The notes under the pieces are model-generated. The model was not told the origin of the DNA. It did not search any database and worked only from the letters and a program-made list of their open reading frames with translations. Below are positions 1-9,298 of a stretch of 64,000 bases of DNA, piece by piece (positions within the stretch are counted from its first letter, which is position 1; every line of letters begins with the position of its first letter). The DNA lies in contig NZ_JABJXS010000002.1 of the NCBI RefSeq assembly GCF_013155275.1, forward strand, positions 62,001 through 126,000, read 5' to 3'. Both the position numbers and the translations under genes were made by a program. Origin of the DNA: Brenneria sp. hezel4-2-4 (GTDB taxonomy: Bacteria; Pseudomonadota; Gammaproteobacteria; Enterobacterales; Enterobacteriaceae).

Positions 1-174
1 ATTGCGATTGCGGCTTCCGCGGCTTTTATGACGCCGGTGTCGTCACCGGTGAATACGCTGGTGTTGGGGCCGGGAGGATATAAGTTCGGCGACTTTGTGC
101 GTATCGGCGTGCCATTTACGGTATTGGTGATGATCGTCAGCGTGGTGATGGTGCCGTGGATTTATCCATTCTGA
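1..174 (+). CDS. yfbS: C-terminal end of a YfbS-like SLC13/DASS family permease (partial, 5' end outside window)
   Basis: Only the last 57 codons are present, open at the left edge and ending in TGA at 172-174. They encode a segment ending in a very hydrophobic helix, as in the last transmembrane span of divalent anion:sodium symporter (SLC13) permeases. The motif [17 protein letters not shown] resembles the conserved SNT-type C-terminal signature of this family. In E. coli yfbS lies beside yfbR, and the same neighbour here supports the name. It would be an inner-membrane transporter of unknown anion specificity. It converges on yfbR. Confidence 0.72.
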   Translation: MAIAASAAFMTPVSSPVNTLVLGPGGYKFGDFVRIGVPFTVLVMIVSVVMVPWIYPF

Positions 175-221
175 TCCGCACAGACCTGATCCGCACAAAC
201 AATGTCAGCTTTCGATAAGCG

Positions 222-821
222 TTACAGCGGCGAGTCCTGGCTGATTTCGTCCAGCGATAAACTGAAACTGGGGATGAATACGGTCATAAAGTAATCCATC
301 TCCGGGCTTTGGCGCTGCCGTAATGTTTTTTCCAGCCGGGCTTTGGCCAAGGTGAATTCCGTGTTGCCCGCCGACAGTTCTTCCAGACATTTCAGATAGG
401 CGCACAGCGCGTCGGCCTGCTTGACGATCGCCCGCTCATCTTCGCTCATGTGTTGCTCGTCCAATAGAGATTGATAATCCGGGCGTAATTCGGGCGGCAG
501 CATATCGATCAGTTTCTGGCGGGCTATCTTTTCGATTTTCTTATATTCATGGGCGATCTGCGCATTGTAATACTTGATGGGGGTCGGCATGTCTCCCGTC
601 AGGACTTCGCTGGCGTCGTGGTACATCGCCAGCAGCGCGATTCGCTCGGCGTTCATGTTGCCGTTGAACTTACGGTTTTTAATCACCGCCAGCGCGTGAG
701 CGACAAAAGCGACCTGAAGACTGTGCTCGGATACGTTTTCTGTGCGGACGTTACGCATCAGCGGCCAGCGGCTGATGAGTTTCAGGCGGGATAAATGGGC
801 AAAAAAGTGACTCTGATTCAT
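222..821 (-). CDS. yfbR: 5'-deoxynucleotidase YfbR
   Basis: The 199-aa product has exactly the length of E. coli YfbR, an HD-domain phosphohydrolase that dephosphorylates deoxyribonucleoside 5'-monophosphates in the cytosol. Metal-binding HD motifs are visible as SEHSLQVA (about residues 31-38) and MYHDASE (about 65-71), followed by the conserved GDMPTPIKY. The gene lies 116 nt downstream of alaA on the same strand, with a strong hairpin in the gap, so it may be co-transcribed with alaA or have its own promoter. No anomalies are seen. Confidence 0.95.
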   Translation of the reverse strand: MNQSHFFAHLSRLKLISRWPLMRNVRTENVSEHSLQVAFVAHALAVIKNRKFNGNMNAERIALLAMYHDASEVLTGDMPTPIKYYNAQIAHEYKKIEKIARQKLIDMLPPELRPDYQSLLDEQHMSEDERAIVKQADALCAYLKCLEELSAGNTEFTLAKARLEKTLRQRQSPEMDYFMTVFIPSFSLSLDEISQDSPL

Positions 822-899
822 GACAATCTCTCAGACTACAGCACGATGGGGATCCATTGTGGTCACATGGCGGGGATTATGCAAACATCATGAAATGGC

Positions 900-925
900 G
901 TCGTCGGGCTGCTACGCCCGACGAC
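900..925 (-). terminator. Perfect 10-bp hairpin between alaA and yfbR
   Basis: GTCGTCGGGC (900-909) pairs perfectly with GCCCGACGAC (916-925) around a 6-nt loop, just after the alaA stop. No run of U follows on the minus strand, so it may be a REP-like or mRNA-stabilising hairpin rather than a true intrinsic terminator. Confidence 0.5.
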
Positions 926-937
926 CAGACGGCTTAT

Positions 938-2152
938 TTATTGACGGTAGCCTTCAAGAAAACGGCCCAGTTTGTGCACTGCCATATCCAACTCATCAAC
1001 GCGGGGCAGGGTGACGATGCGAACGTGATCCGGGTAAGGCCAGTTGAATGCCGTGCCCTGAACCAGCAATACTTTTTCCTGTAAAAGAAGATCCAGAACC
1101 AATTTCTGGTCGTCATGAATATTGAAGCGTTTGGCATCAATACGCGGGAACATATAGAGCGCGCCGCTGGGTTTGACGCAGGACACCCCCGGGATCTGGT
1201 TGAGCAATTCCCAGGCGCGATTACGCTGTTCATACAAACGTCCGCCGGGTTGAATGAACTCGCTGATGCTTTGATAACCGCCAATCGCGGTCTGAATGGC
1301 ATGCTGCATCGGCACGTTGGCGCACAGGCGCATCGATGCCAGCATTTCCAATCCTTCGATATAGCCTTTGGCGTGTTTTTTCGGCCCGTTCAGCACCATC
1401 CACCCCTGACGGAAACCGGCGACACGATAGGTTTTCGATAATCCGTTAAACGTCACGGTAAGCAGATCCGGCGCCAGCGCGGCGATCGAGTGGTGTTGGG
1501 CATCGTCGTACAGGATTTTATCGTAGATTTCGTCGGCGAAAATGATCAGGCCGTGTTCACGGGCAATCGCCACGATTTCCAGCAGCAACTCCTTGCTGTA
1601 CACCGCGCCTGTCGGGTTATTGGGATTGATAATGACAATCCCGCGGGTGCGCGGCGTGATTTTATTACGAATGTCATCCAGATCGGGAAACCAGCCTGCG
1701 GCTTCATCGCACAGGTAATGTACGGCATTGCCGTTGGATAGCGAGACGGCCGCCGTCCATAGCGGATAGTCCGGGGCGGGAACCAGCATCTCGTCGCCCG
1801 TATTCAGCAACGCCTGCATGGATTGCACGATCAATTCAGAAACACCGTTGCCGATATACACGTCTTCGACGGTCATATCGCGCATATCTCTGGCCTGATA
1901 GTGCTGTACGATGGCTTTACGCGCGGAATAGAGACCCTTTGAATCGCAATAGCCCTGCGCCGTCGGTAAGTTGCGGATCACATCGACCAGAATTTCATCA
2001 GGGGCATCGAAACCAAAAGGCGCTGGGTTGCCGATGTTCAGCTTAAGAACTTTATTACCTTCTTCTTCAAGACGTTTGGCTTCCTTGAGGACCGGACCAC
2101 GGATGTCGTAACAGACGTTCTCCAGCTTTTGGGATTTTTCAATCGGAGACAT
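938..2152 (-). CDS. alaA: Alanine transaminase AlaA (glutamate-pyruvate aminotransferase)
   Basis: This class I/II PLP-dependent aminotransferase is nearly identical along its length to E. coli AlaA (formerly YfbQ), the main enzyme making alanine from pyruvate and glutamate. The PLP lysine sits in NGLSKTYRVAGFRQGW, with the upstream NPNNPTG and FADEIYDK motifs. The frame stays open to 2203, but family members begin MSPIEK, which places the ATG at 2150-2152 and gives 404 aa; the extra 17 codons upstream are not conserved. It is divergent from lrhA across a roughly 500-bp gap, the same neighbour order as in E. coli. Confidence 0.95.
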   Translation of the reverse strand: MSPIEKSQKLENVCYDIRGPVLKEAKRLEEEGNKVLKLNIGNPAPFGFDAPDEILVDVIRNLPTAQGYCDSKGLYSARKAIVQHYQARDMRDMTVEDVYIGNGVSELIVQSMQALLNTGDEMLVPAPDYPLWTAAVSLSNGNAVHYLCDEAAGWFPDLDDIRNKITPRTRGIVIINPNNPTGAVYSKELLLEIVAIAREHGLIIFADEIYDKILYDDAQHHSIAALAPDLLTVTFNGLSKTYRVAGFRQGWMVLNGPKKHAKGYIEGLEMLASMRLCANVPMQHAIQTAIGGYQSISEFIQPGGRLYEQRNRAWELLNQIPGVSCVKPSGALYMFPRIDAKRFNIHDDQKLVLDLLLQEKVLLVQGTAFNWPYPDHVRIVTLPRVDELDMAVHKLGRFLEGYRQ

Positions 2153-2659
2153 AAATATCACAAACCTTTTGCGGGAAAAGCGTATTCCTGTGTGGAATAG
2201 CATAACCGGCTTAATGTACTCCTCCTGTGATACCTTTTGAAGAATGATTATCGCTTTCTCTGCAAATTATTACGCTGATACACTATGATGAAGAGGTGTT
2301 AATCGGGGAGAGATAGGGTAGATGGAAGTTCTGATTTTTGGTCACGCAGTAAACTTTTTACCTATGAAAATAGATTCCTTGTTATTTGAAATAAGCGAAA
2401 GTGGTTTATTTTGCAGAATAAAAAAAGATACGCTGATTTTCACCGGATTAAGAATTTAAAAATCAAGGGGGGTAATCGCTTAAAATAACGGTGGCTCATC
2501 AATTGAAAAGGCGATTGTGGTAACGAAACATAAGTATTTTTTTGCCCTTATCGTGCGTCTGCGATAGTGTCTTTAAAGTGTATGGGTTGTAACCGATACA
2601 TGTAATAAAACACCAGGAATGTTTTTGTTAAAAATTAAAATAGATAAGTGATGAATCGT
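2153..2659. promoter_or_regulatory. alaA-lrhA divergent intergenic region
   Basis: About 500 bp, distinctly AT-rich compared with the flanking genes, and holding the promoters of alaA and lrhA. I found no unambiguous operator. It contains one 45-codon open frame (2322-2459), listed separately. In soft-rot bacteria hexA/pecT expression is itself regulated through a long upstream region, so this length is expected. Confidence 0.5.
2322..2459 (+). CDS. Possible small ORF (45 aa) upstream of lrhA, unrecognised
   Basis: ATG at 2322 opens 45 codons to TAA at 2457-2459. A purine-rich GGGAG lies 11 nt upstream and AGGG lies 3 nt upstream; neither spacing is ideal. The product would be about 5 kDa with no motif I recognise and no clear signal or membrane segment. 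It may be a chance frame in AT-rich leader DNA. Confidence 0.2.
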   Translation: MEVLIFGHAVNFLPMKIDSLLFEISESGLFCRIKKDTLIFTGLRI

Positions 2660-3613
2660 ATGACCAACGCAAATCGACCAGTACTTAATCTCGATCTTGA
2701 CCTATTAAGAACGTTTGTCGCCGTTGCAGATTTGAACACTTTTGCAGCCGCTGCTGTTGCTGTACGTCGGACACAATCGGCCGTCAGCCAACAAATGCAA
2801 CGTTTAGAGCAACTCATCGGAAAGGAGCTGTTTGCCCGCCACGGGCGCAACAAGCTGCTGACTGAACATGGTATCCAGTTTTTGGGATACGCCAGGAAAA
2901 TATTACAATTCAATGATGAAGCATGTACGTCATTAATATATAGCGATATTCAGGGGACGCTCACCATTGGCGCCTCCGATGATACCGCTGACACCATTCT
3001 TCCTTATATTTTGCACCGGGCAACATCGGTGTTTCCTAAATTATCGATAGCCGTTAGCGTGAAGCGTAGTGCGGAAATGTTGGAGATGCTACATCAAGGG
3101 AATATTGATCTGGTGATTACCACGATGAACAGTATGGAATTTCCTCATGTGCTATTAAGAACGTCGCCAACGCTATGGTATTGCGCCGCGGATTATCAAT
3201 TCAGGCCGGAAGAACCCGTCTCGCTGGTGGTATTGGACGAGCCCAGTCCTTTCCGCTCGCTGGCGCTGGAGCATCTCACTGCGGCGGGGATCCCCTGGCG
3301 GATTTCTTACGTGGCTTCAACGCTGTCGGCCGTCCGTGCGGCCGTTAAGGCGGGCCTGGGCGTGACCGTTCGTTCGGTTGAGATGATGAGCCCGGAGCTA
3401 AGGGTTCTGGGCGAGGAGGATGGCTTGCCAAGACTGCCGGAAACTCGCTATTTTCTGTGCAAGAACCCAAATCATGAAAATGAACTGGTAACAGCGATTT
3501 TTAATGTGATTGGGTCAGGCAATAACGCATACGTGCCGACAAAGGGCGCCGCCTTGAGTCGCCATGGTGATGATGCCACGCCGCCGGATCCTTCTCTGAA
3601 GGATGCAGTGTAA
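2660..3613 (+). CDS. lrhA: LysR-type transcriptional regulator LrhA (HexA/PecT orthologue)
   Basis: The N-terminal winged HTH (about residues 10-70; the run from [11 protein letters not shown] to [12 protein letters not shown] is characteristic) is almost identical to E. coli LrhA and to HexA/PecT of soft-rot bacteria. The C-terminal half is a diverged LysR effector-binding domain. LrhA represses flagellar and motility genes; HexA/PecT also represses exoenzymes and virulence factors. The frame opens with GTG at 2648 and ATG at 2651; the ATG at 2660 (MTNANRP) fits the family start best, giving 317 aa, but no start has a strong ribosome site. The last 25 or so residues are not conserved with E. 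coli. Confidence 0.93.
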   Translation: MTNANRPVLNLDLDLLRTFVAVADLNTFAAAAVAVRRTQSAVSQQMQRLEQLIGKELFARHGRNKLLTEHGIQFLGYARKILQFNDEACTSLIYSDIQGTLTIGASDDTADTILPYILHRATSVFPKLSIAVSVKRSAEMLEMLHQGNIDLVITTMNSMEFPHVLLRTSPTLWYCAADYQFRPEEPVSLVVLDEPSPFRSLALEHLTAAGIPWRISYVASTLSAVRAAVKAGLGVTVRSVEMMSPELRVLGEEDGLPRLPETRYFLCKNPNHENELVTAIFNVIGSGNNAYVPTKGAALSRHGDDATPPDPSLKDAV

Positions 3614-4248
3614 TTGAGCGATAAGTGAAACATTATTCGGGCTGAAGGATGCGGCCCGCATAATGATTTATTTTATTGCGTTTAAGCAAACGCACTTCCC
3701 TCTGGTTAGTTCCTCTTCCTCTGCAAGTTCAGTAAGCCGCCTGCAAATCGTCGTAGCTTTGCCAATTTTATGAAATGACAGTTCTTTTTTTTTAAACTCG
3801 CCGTGTAAAAACAACCGTCGGACATCGGGCCGGAAGCGCCAATTTTTTTACTAACTAAATGCTTAAAAATGTGTGCTGGATCAAAAAATAACCCTAATAA
3901 CCTTATGGGGGGAACAGGCATCCGTTGTGAAAATGGTATAGTAGCCGCGTTAACCTGAGTTGCCGATGCTCACAGTTTGTTAATCCAGAGTGAACACTGA
4001 CTCGATTTAGCCGGCGATAGGGCAGTGAATGTTAACAAAATCGTGTGCATGTAAACTGATATACTGTTATTTTTAGTAAGGTTGAAAAAAGGTTACAAAA
4101 TTAGGGGCTCAACCATATGAACGCTGGTTACCTGACACGTTTCCGTGCTTTTTATGTGGTTATTAATCCTTCCTTTTAATCGATGTGGTGCATAGCTGCC
4201 GAAGAAGAGCAGATGTTACTAACCACTTTTGATGAGTAAGCAAAGAGT
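3614..4248 (+). promoter_or_regulatory. lrhA-nuoA intergenic region and nuo promoter region
   Basis: About 635 bp without a credible gene. It should contain the end of the lrhA transcript (weak hairpin ATGCG-gcc-CGCAT at 3649-3661 followed by an AT-rich stretch) and the nuo promoter(s). TATAGT at 3937-3942 and TATACT at 4060-4065 resemble -10 boxes, but neither has a convincing -35 at 16-18 bp. A long untranslated region before nuoA is also present in E. coli, where ArcA, FNR and NarL act; I could not assign such sites confidently here. Confidence 0.5.
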
Positions 4249-4689
4249 ATGTCAACAACTACTGAAGTCCTCGCCCATCATTGGGCATTTGCGCTATTCC
4301 TTATCATCGCCGTGGGCCTGTGCGGCTTTATGCTGGCGGGGGGATTTTTGCTCGGTGGTAGAGCAAAGGCCAGAGCGAAAAACACCCCTTACGAATCCGG
4401 GATCGACGCCGTCGGTTCAGCGCGTTTGCGCCTGTCTGCCAAATTTTACCTGGTCGCCATGTTTTTCGTTATTTTCGATGTTGAAGCCTTATACCTCTAT
4501 GCCTGGGCCGTTTCCATCAGAGAAAGCGGCTGGATTGGCTTCATCGAAGCAAGCATTTTCATTTTGGTGCTGTTGGCTGGTTTGATCTATCTAGTGCGAA
4601 TCGGGGCGTTGGACTGGACTCCCGCGCGTTCCAAGAGACAGGTCGTTAAATCAGACATCGTAAACATCACCAACAATCATCAGCAGTAA
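4249..4689 (+). CDS. nuoA: NADH-quinone oxidoreductase subunit A
   Basis: A 146-aa membrane subunit of respiratory complex I with three transmembrane helices, matching E. coli NuoA throughout (FESGID/YESGID and the run [17 protein letters not shown]). It lies at the junction of the membrane and peripheral arms next to NuoH and the quinone channel. The chosen ATG at 4249 follows a modest GAG ribosome site. It is the first gene of the nuo operon, 16 nt upstream of nuoB. Confidence 0.97.
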   Translation: MSTTTEVLAHHWAFALFLIIAVGLCGFMLAGGFLLGGRAKARAKNTPYESGIDAVGSARLRLSAKFYLVAMFFVIFDVEALYLYAWAVSIRESGWIGFIEASIFILVLLAGLIYLVRIGALDWTPARSKRQVVKSDIVNITNNHQQ

Positions 4690-4705
4690 CAGCGAGGCAT
4701 TTAAG

Positions 4706-5380
4706 ATGGACTATACGCTCACCCGCATAGAGCCGGACGGTGAGAATGACCGTTATCCCCTGCAACGGCAGGAGATCGTTTCCGACCCTCTGGAGCAGCA
4801 TGTTCACCGCAGTGTCTATATGGGCAAGCTGGAGCATGCGCTTCACGATACGGTGAACTGGGGGCGCAAAAACTCCCTTTGGCCCTATAACTTCGGTCTT
4901 TCCTGTTGCTATGTTGAAATGGTGACGTCGTTTACCGCGGTGCATGACGTTGCGCGTTTCGGTTCTGAAGTATTGCGCGCGTCTCCGCGCCAGGCCGACT
5001 TTATGGTGGTGGCGGGAACCTGCTTTACCAAAATGGCGCCGGTTATCCAACGTTTGTACGAGCAGATGCTGGAACCCAAATGGGTTATCTCCATGGGCGC
5101 CTGCGCCAACTCCGGCGGTATGTACGACATTTACTCCGTTGTTCAGGGCGTAGATAAATTCCTGCCCGTCGACGTCTATATCCCGGGTTGTCCGCCGCGT
5201 CCTGAAGCCTATATGCAAGCGCTGTTACTATTAAAAGAATCCATTGGTAAAGAGCGTCGCCCTCTGTCATGGGTGGTGGGAGAACAGGGCGTCTACCGCG
5301 CCAACATGCAATCCGAGCGGGAACGCAAACGCGCTGAGCGCATCGCAGTGACCAACCTGCGTTCGCCCGATGAGATTTGA
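4706..5380 (+). CDS. nuoB: NADH-quinone oxidoreductase subunit B
   Basis: The 224-aa PSST-type subunit carries the terminal [4Fe-4S] cluster N2 that reduces quinone. Cluster ligands are visible in [10 protein letters not shown] (tandem cysteines near residue 63), in the following MGACANSGG segment and in PGCPPRPEA. Length and sequence equal those of enterobacterial NuoB. It is peripheral on the cytoplasmic face, bound to NuoCD and NuoI. Second gene of the operon; a 98-nt gap follows before nuoCD. Confidence 0.97.
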   Translation: MDYTLTRIEPDGENDRYPLQRQEIVSDPLEQHVHRSVYMGKLEHALHDTVNWGRKNSLWPYNFGLSCCYVEMVTSFTAVHDVARFGSEVLRASPRQADFMVVAGTCFTKMAPVIQRLYEQMLEPKWVISMGACANSGGMYDIYSVVQGVDKFLPVDVYIPGCPPRPEAYMQALLLLKESIGKERRPLSWVVGEQGVYRANMQSERERKRAERIAVTNLRSPDEI

Positions 5381-5478
5381 CCTGTAAATGATGAATACGC
5401 CGGTCGCGTAATATCACGATAAGAGTATGCGGCCGCCATCGAATACAGAAATAGCACATTTAATGTGGTGACATATTT

Positions 5479-7278
5479 ATGACAGATTTAACGACGCACG
5501 ATCTCGCTCTGCCTGCCTGGCAAACTCGCGATCATCTTGATGATCCGGTCATTGGCGAACTGTGTAACCGTTTTGGACCAGACGCATTTACCGTACAGGC
5601 CACTCGCACGGGCGTTCCCGTGGTGTGGGTTAAGCGTGAGCAATTGTTGGAAGTTGTTTCTTTCCTGAAAAAACAGCCGAAGCCGTATGTGATGCTGTTT
5701 GATTTACACGGTATGGACGAACGTTTGCGTACCCATCGCGAAGGTTTGCCGGCCGCGGATTTCTCCGTTTTCTATCATCTGATATCCATTGAGCGCAATC
5801 GCGACATCATGCTGAAAGTCGCGCTGGTCGAAAGCGACATGCACTTGCCGACGATGACTAAACTGTTCCCTAATGCCAACTGGTATGAGCGGGAAACCTG
5901 GGAAATGTTCGGCATGACCTTTGACGGGCATCCGCATTTGACGCGCATCATGATGCCGCATACCTGGGAAGGTCATCCGCTGCGTAAAGACTACCCGGCC
6001 CGCGCCACCGAATTCGATCCTTTCGTGCTGACCAAGCAGAAAGAGGATTTGGAAATGGAGTCGTTGACTTTTAAGCCGGAAGACTGGGGCATGAAGCGCG
6101 GCACCGAAAATGAGGACTTCATGTTCCTCAACATGGGACCGAACCACCCGTCGTCACACGGCGCATTCCGCATCATTCTGCAACTGGATGGCGAAGAGGT
6201 GCTCGACTGTGTGCCGGATGTGGGTTATCACCATCGCGGCGCGGAAAAAATGGGTGAACGTCAGTCCTGGCACAGCTACATTCCCTACACCGATCGTATT
6301 GAATACCTGGGCGGCTGCGTCAATGAGATGCCGTATGTCCTGGCCGTTGAAAAGCTGGCGGGCATTGAGGTGCCGGATCGCGTTAAAACCATTCGCGTCA
6401 TGCTGTCGGAACTGTTCCGCATCAATAGCCATCTGCTCTACATCAGCACCTTTATTCAGGACGTCGGGGCGATGACGCCGGTGTTCTTTGCTTTCACCGA
6501 TCGTCAGAAAATTTACGATCTGGTTGAAGCCATCACCGGATTCCGTATGCATCCGGCGTGGTTCCGCATCGGCGGGGTGGCGCACGATCTGCCGCGCGGC
6601 TGGGAGCGCCTGCTGCGTGAATTCCTTGATTGGATGCCATCCCGTCTGGATACCTATGTCAAAGCCGCCTTGCAGAATACCATTCTGAAAGGCCGTACTC
6701 AGGGCGTTGCCGCCTACAATGCCAAAGAGGCATTGGAATGGGGCGTCACCGGAGCGGGTCTGCGCGCCACCGGTATTGATTTTGACGTGCGCAAACGCCG
6801 TCCGTATTCCGGTTATGAAAACTTCGATTTTGAAGTGCCGGTTGGCGACGGCATCAGCGACTGCTATAGCCGTGTGATGCTGAAAGTCGAAGAGTTGCGC
6901 CAGAGCCTGCGCATTTTGGAACAGTGTTTGAATAATATGCCGGAAGGGCCGTTCAAAGCGGACCACCCGCTGACCACGCCGCCGCCGAAAGAGCGCACGT
7001 TACAGCATATTGAAACCATGATTAACCATTTCCTTCAGGTTTCCTGGGGGCCGGTGATGCCAGCCAATGAATCGTTCCAGATGATCGAGGCGACCAAAGG
7101 CATCAACAGTTATTACCTGACCAGCGATGGCGGCACCATGAGCTATCGCACCCGTATTCGCACGCCGAGCTATCCGCATCTGCAACAGATCCCATCGGTA
7201 ATCCGAGGATGTCTGGTATCTGACCTGATCGTTTACCTCGGCAGTATTGATTTTGTCATGTCAGATGTGGACCGCTAA
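5479..7278 (+). CDS. nuoC: NADH-quinone oxidoreductase fused subunit C/D
   Basis: A 599-aa fusion, as in E. coli NuoCD. Residues 1 to about 190 are the 30-kDa NuoC domain (ending with HPLRKDYP), and from about 210 onward is the 49-kDa NuoD domain related to [NiFe]-hydrogenase large subunits ([11 protein letters not shown], then RIEYLGGC). NuoD helps form the quinone-reduction site with NuoB. The single reading frame is intact across the linker. It ends 2 nt before nuoE, indicating tight co-translation. Confidence 0.97.
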   Translation: MTDLTTHDLALPAWQTRDHLDDPVIGELCNRFGPDAFTVQATRTGVPVVWVKREQLLEVVSFLKKQPKPYVMLFDLHGMDERLRTHREGLPAADFSVFYHLISIERNRDIMLKVALVESDMHLPTMTKLFPNANWYERETWEMFGMTFDGHPHLTRIMMPHTWEGHPLRKDYPARATEFDPFVLTKQKEDLEMESLTFKPEDWGMKRGTENEDFMFLNMGPNHPSSHGAFRIILQLDGEEVLDCVPDVGYHHRGAEKMGERQSWHSYIPYTDRIEYLGGCVNEMPYVLAVEKLAGIEVPDRVKTIRVMLSELFRINSHLLYISTFIQDVGAMTPVFFAFTDRQKIYDLVEAITGFRMHPAWFRIGGVAHDLPRGWERLLREFLDWMPSRLDTYVKAALQNTILKGRTQGVAAYNAKEALEWGVTGAGLRATGIDFDVRKRRPYSGYENFDFEVPVGDGISDCYSRVMLKVEELRQSLRILEQCLNNMPEGPFKADHPLTTPPPKERTLQHIETMINHFLQVSWGPVMPANESFQMIEATKGINSYYLTSDGGTMSYRTRIRTPSYPHLQQIPSVIRGCLVSDLIVYLGSIDFVMSDVDR

Positions 7279-7280
7279 TT

Positions 7281-7826
7281 ATGCACGATCATAACAACAC
7301 TCACGATCATATCGACGCGGGTCAACCCGGCGCCGATTCACTGACGAAAGACACTGTTTTTGTGCTGAGCGACGCGGAGCGTGACGCGATCGAACACGAA
7401 AAACACCATTATGAGGATGCCCGCGCGGCATCTATCGAAGCGCTGAAAATCGTACAGAAGCAGCGTGGCTGGGTGCCGGATGGCGCCATCAAGGCGATTG
7501 CCGACGTGCTGGGTATCCCGGCCAGCGACGTTGAAGGCGTGGCGACATTTTACAGCCAGATTTTCCGTCAGCCGGTGGGGCGCCACATTATTCGCTATTG
7601 CGACAGCGTGGTGTGCCACATCAACGGCTACCAGGGCGTGCAGGCCGCGTTGGAGCGTAAGCTCAGCATCAAGCCTGGCCAGACAACCTTTGACGGACGC
7701 TTCACGTTACTGCCGACCTGCTGTCTGGGGAACTGCGACAAGGGGCCGTCGATGATGATTGACGACGATACCCACAGCCACGTGAAGCCTGAAGATATTG
7801 AATCGTTATTGGAGCAGTATCAATGA
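7281..7826 (+). CDS. nuoE: NADH-quinone oxidoreductase subunit E
   Basis: The 24-kDa subunit, here 181 aa, binds the [2Fe-2S] cluster N1a. The four cysteine ligands lie in CDSVVC and in [11 protein letters not shown]. The N-terminal 25 residues are rich in His and Asp and differ from the shorter E. coli start; the ATG at 7281 begins directly after the nuoCD stop, so it is retained. It forms the NADH dehydrogenase module with NuoF and NuoG. Its end overlaps the nuoF start by 4 nt (ATGA). Confidence 0.96.
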   Translation: MHDHNNTHDHIDAGQPGADSLTKDTVFVLSDAERDAIEHEKHHYEDARAASIEALKIVQKQRGWVPDGAIKAIADVLGIPASDVEGVATFYSQIFRQPVGRHIIRYCDSVVCHINGYQGVQAALERKLSIKPGQTTFDGRFTLLPTCCLGNCDKGPSMMIDDDTHSHVKPEDIESLLEQYQ

Positions 7827-9172
7827 GTAAAAACATTGTGTTGACTGCTGAACAGCATCCGCTGACCTGGCGTTTACGTGACGATAAACAGCCCGTCTGG
7901 CTGGATGAGTACCGCAGTAAAAATGGTTATGTCGCCGCTCAAAAAACGTTAAGCGGCATGGCGCAGGATGAGGTGGTTTCCCTGGTTAAGGACGCCGGCC
8001 TGAAAGGGCGCGGCGGCGCGGGCTTTTCGACCGGGCTTAAGTGGAGCCTGATGCCGAAAGACGAAAGCATGAATATCCGTTATCTGCTGTGCAACGCGGA
8101 TGAAATGGAGCCGGGAACCTATAAAGACCGTCTGTTGATGGAACAGCTTCCGCACCTGCTGGTGGAAGGGATGCTGATCAGCGCTTTCGCTCTGAAAGCC
8201 TATCGCGGTTACATCTTCCTACGTGGCGAGTATATCGAGGCGGCGGTGAATTTACGCCGCGCCATTGAAGAAGCGAAAGCCGCCGGATTGCTGGGTAAAA
8301 ATATTTTAGGCAGCGGATTTGATTTCGAGCTGTTTGTGCATACCGGCGCGGGCCGCTATATCTGCGGCGAAGAAACGGCGCTGATTAACTCGCTGGAAGG
8401 CCGTCGCGCCAACCCGCGTTCGAAGCCGCCTTTTCCCGCGTCCGCGGGCGCCTGGGGCAAGCCGACCTGCGTCAATAACGTGGAAACGCTGTGCAACGTA
8501 CCGGCCATCATTGAACACGGCGCGGCCTGGTATCAGGGGCTGTCCGCCGGTAAAAGCAAGGATGCCGGCACCAAGCTGATGGGTTTTTCCGGCCGGGTTA
8601 AAAATCCCGGGCTGTGGGAACTGCCGTTCGGCACCACGGCGCGCGAGATCCTGGAAGATTATGCCGGCGGGATGCGCGACGGGCTGAAGCTGAAAGCCTG
8701 GCAGCCGGGCGGCGCGGGCACGGACTTCCTGACGAACGATCATCTCGACCTGCCGATGGATTTCGAACACATCGCCAAAGCGGGCAGCCGTTTGGGCACC
8801 GCGCTGGCGATGGCCGTCGATCACGAAATCAATATGGTGTCGCTCACCCGCAATTTGGAAGAGTTTTTTGCTCGCGAATCCTGCGGCTGGTGCACCCCTT
8901 GCCGCGACGGCCTGCCGTGGAGCGTAAAACTGCTGCGCGCGCTGGAGCAGGGAGAAGGTCAACCGGGAGATATTGAAACGCTGGAGCAGCTTTGCCGTTT
9001 TCTGGGGCCGGGCAACACCTTCTGCGCTCATGCGCCGGGGGCGGTGGAACCGTTGCAAAGCGCGATTAAATACTTCCGGGAAGAGTTTGAAGCAGGTATT
9101 TCGCAACAGTATTTGGGCAACGTCAAAGCGATTGGCGGCATTCAGCCGAACCTGTTGAAAGAGCGCTGGTAA
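7823..9172 (+). CDS. nuoF: NADH-quinone oxidoreductase subunit F (NADH- and FMN-binding)
   Basis: The 449-aa 51-kDa subunit oxidises NADH at FMN and passes electrons to [4Fe-4S] cluster N3. The nucleotide and flavin glycine-rich motif GRGGAGF is near residue 63, and the cluster motif [10 protein letters not shown] is near residue 352. Full length and closely similar to E. coli NuoF. The start overlaps the nuoE stop. Confidence 0.97.
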   Translation: MSKNIVLTAEQHPLTWRLRDDKQPVWLDEYRSKNGYVAAQKTLSGMAQDEVVSLVKDAGLKGRGGAGFSTGLKWSLMPKDESMNIRYLLCNADEMEPGTYKDRLLMEQLPHLLVEGMLISAFALKAYRGYIFLRGEYIEAAVNLRRAIEEAKAAGLLGKNILGSGFDFELFVHTGAGRYICGEETALINSLEGRRANPRSKPPFPASAGAWGKPTCVNNVETLCNVPAIIEHGAAWYQGLSAGKSKDAGTKLMGFSGRVKNPGLWELPFGTTAREILEDYAGGMRDGLKLKAWQPGGAGTDFLTNDHLDLPMDFEHIAKAGSRLGTALAMAVDHEINMVSLTRNLEEFFARESCGWCTPCRDGLPWSVKLLRALEQGEGQPGDIETLEQLCRFLGPGNTFCAHAPGAVEPLQSAIKYFREEFEAGISQQYLGNVKAIGGIQPNLLKERW

Positions 9173-9298
9173 ATCATCACCGGATAAGCGTGAGATGCAG
9201 CCAATGTATCCGCCGGGCGGCGCGAATAAGCCGTCCCTATAATAGAATTTTTGATTAGCGCCTGTGGCGACACAGGCCATTATGGAAGCATGCTGACT

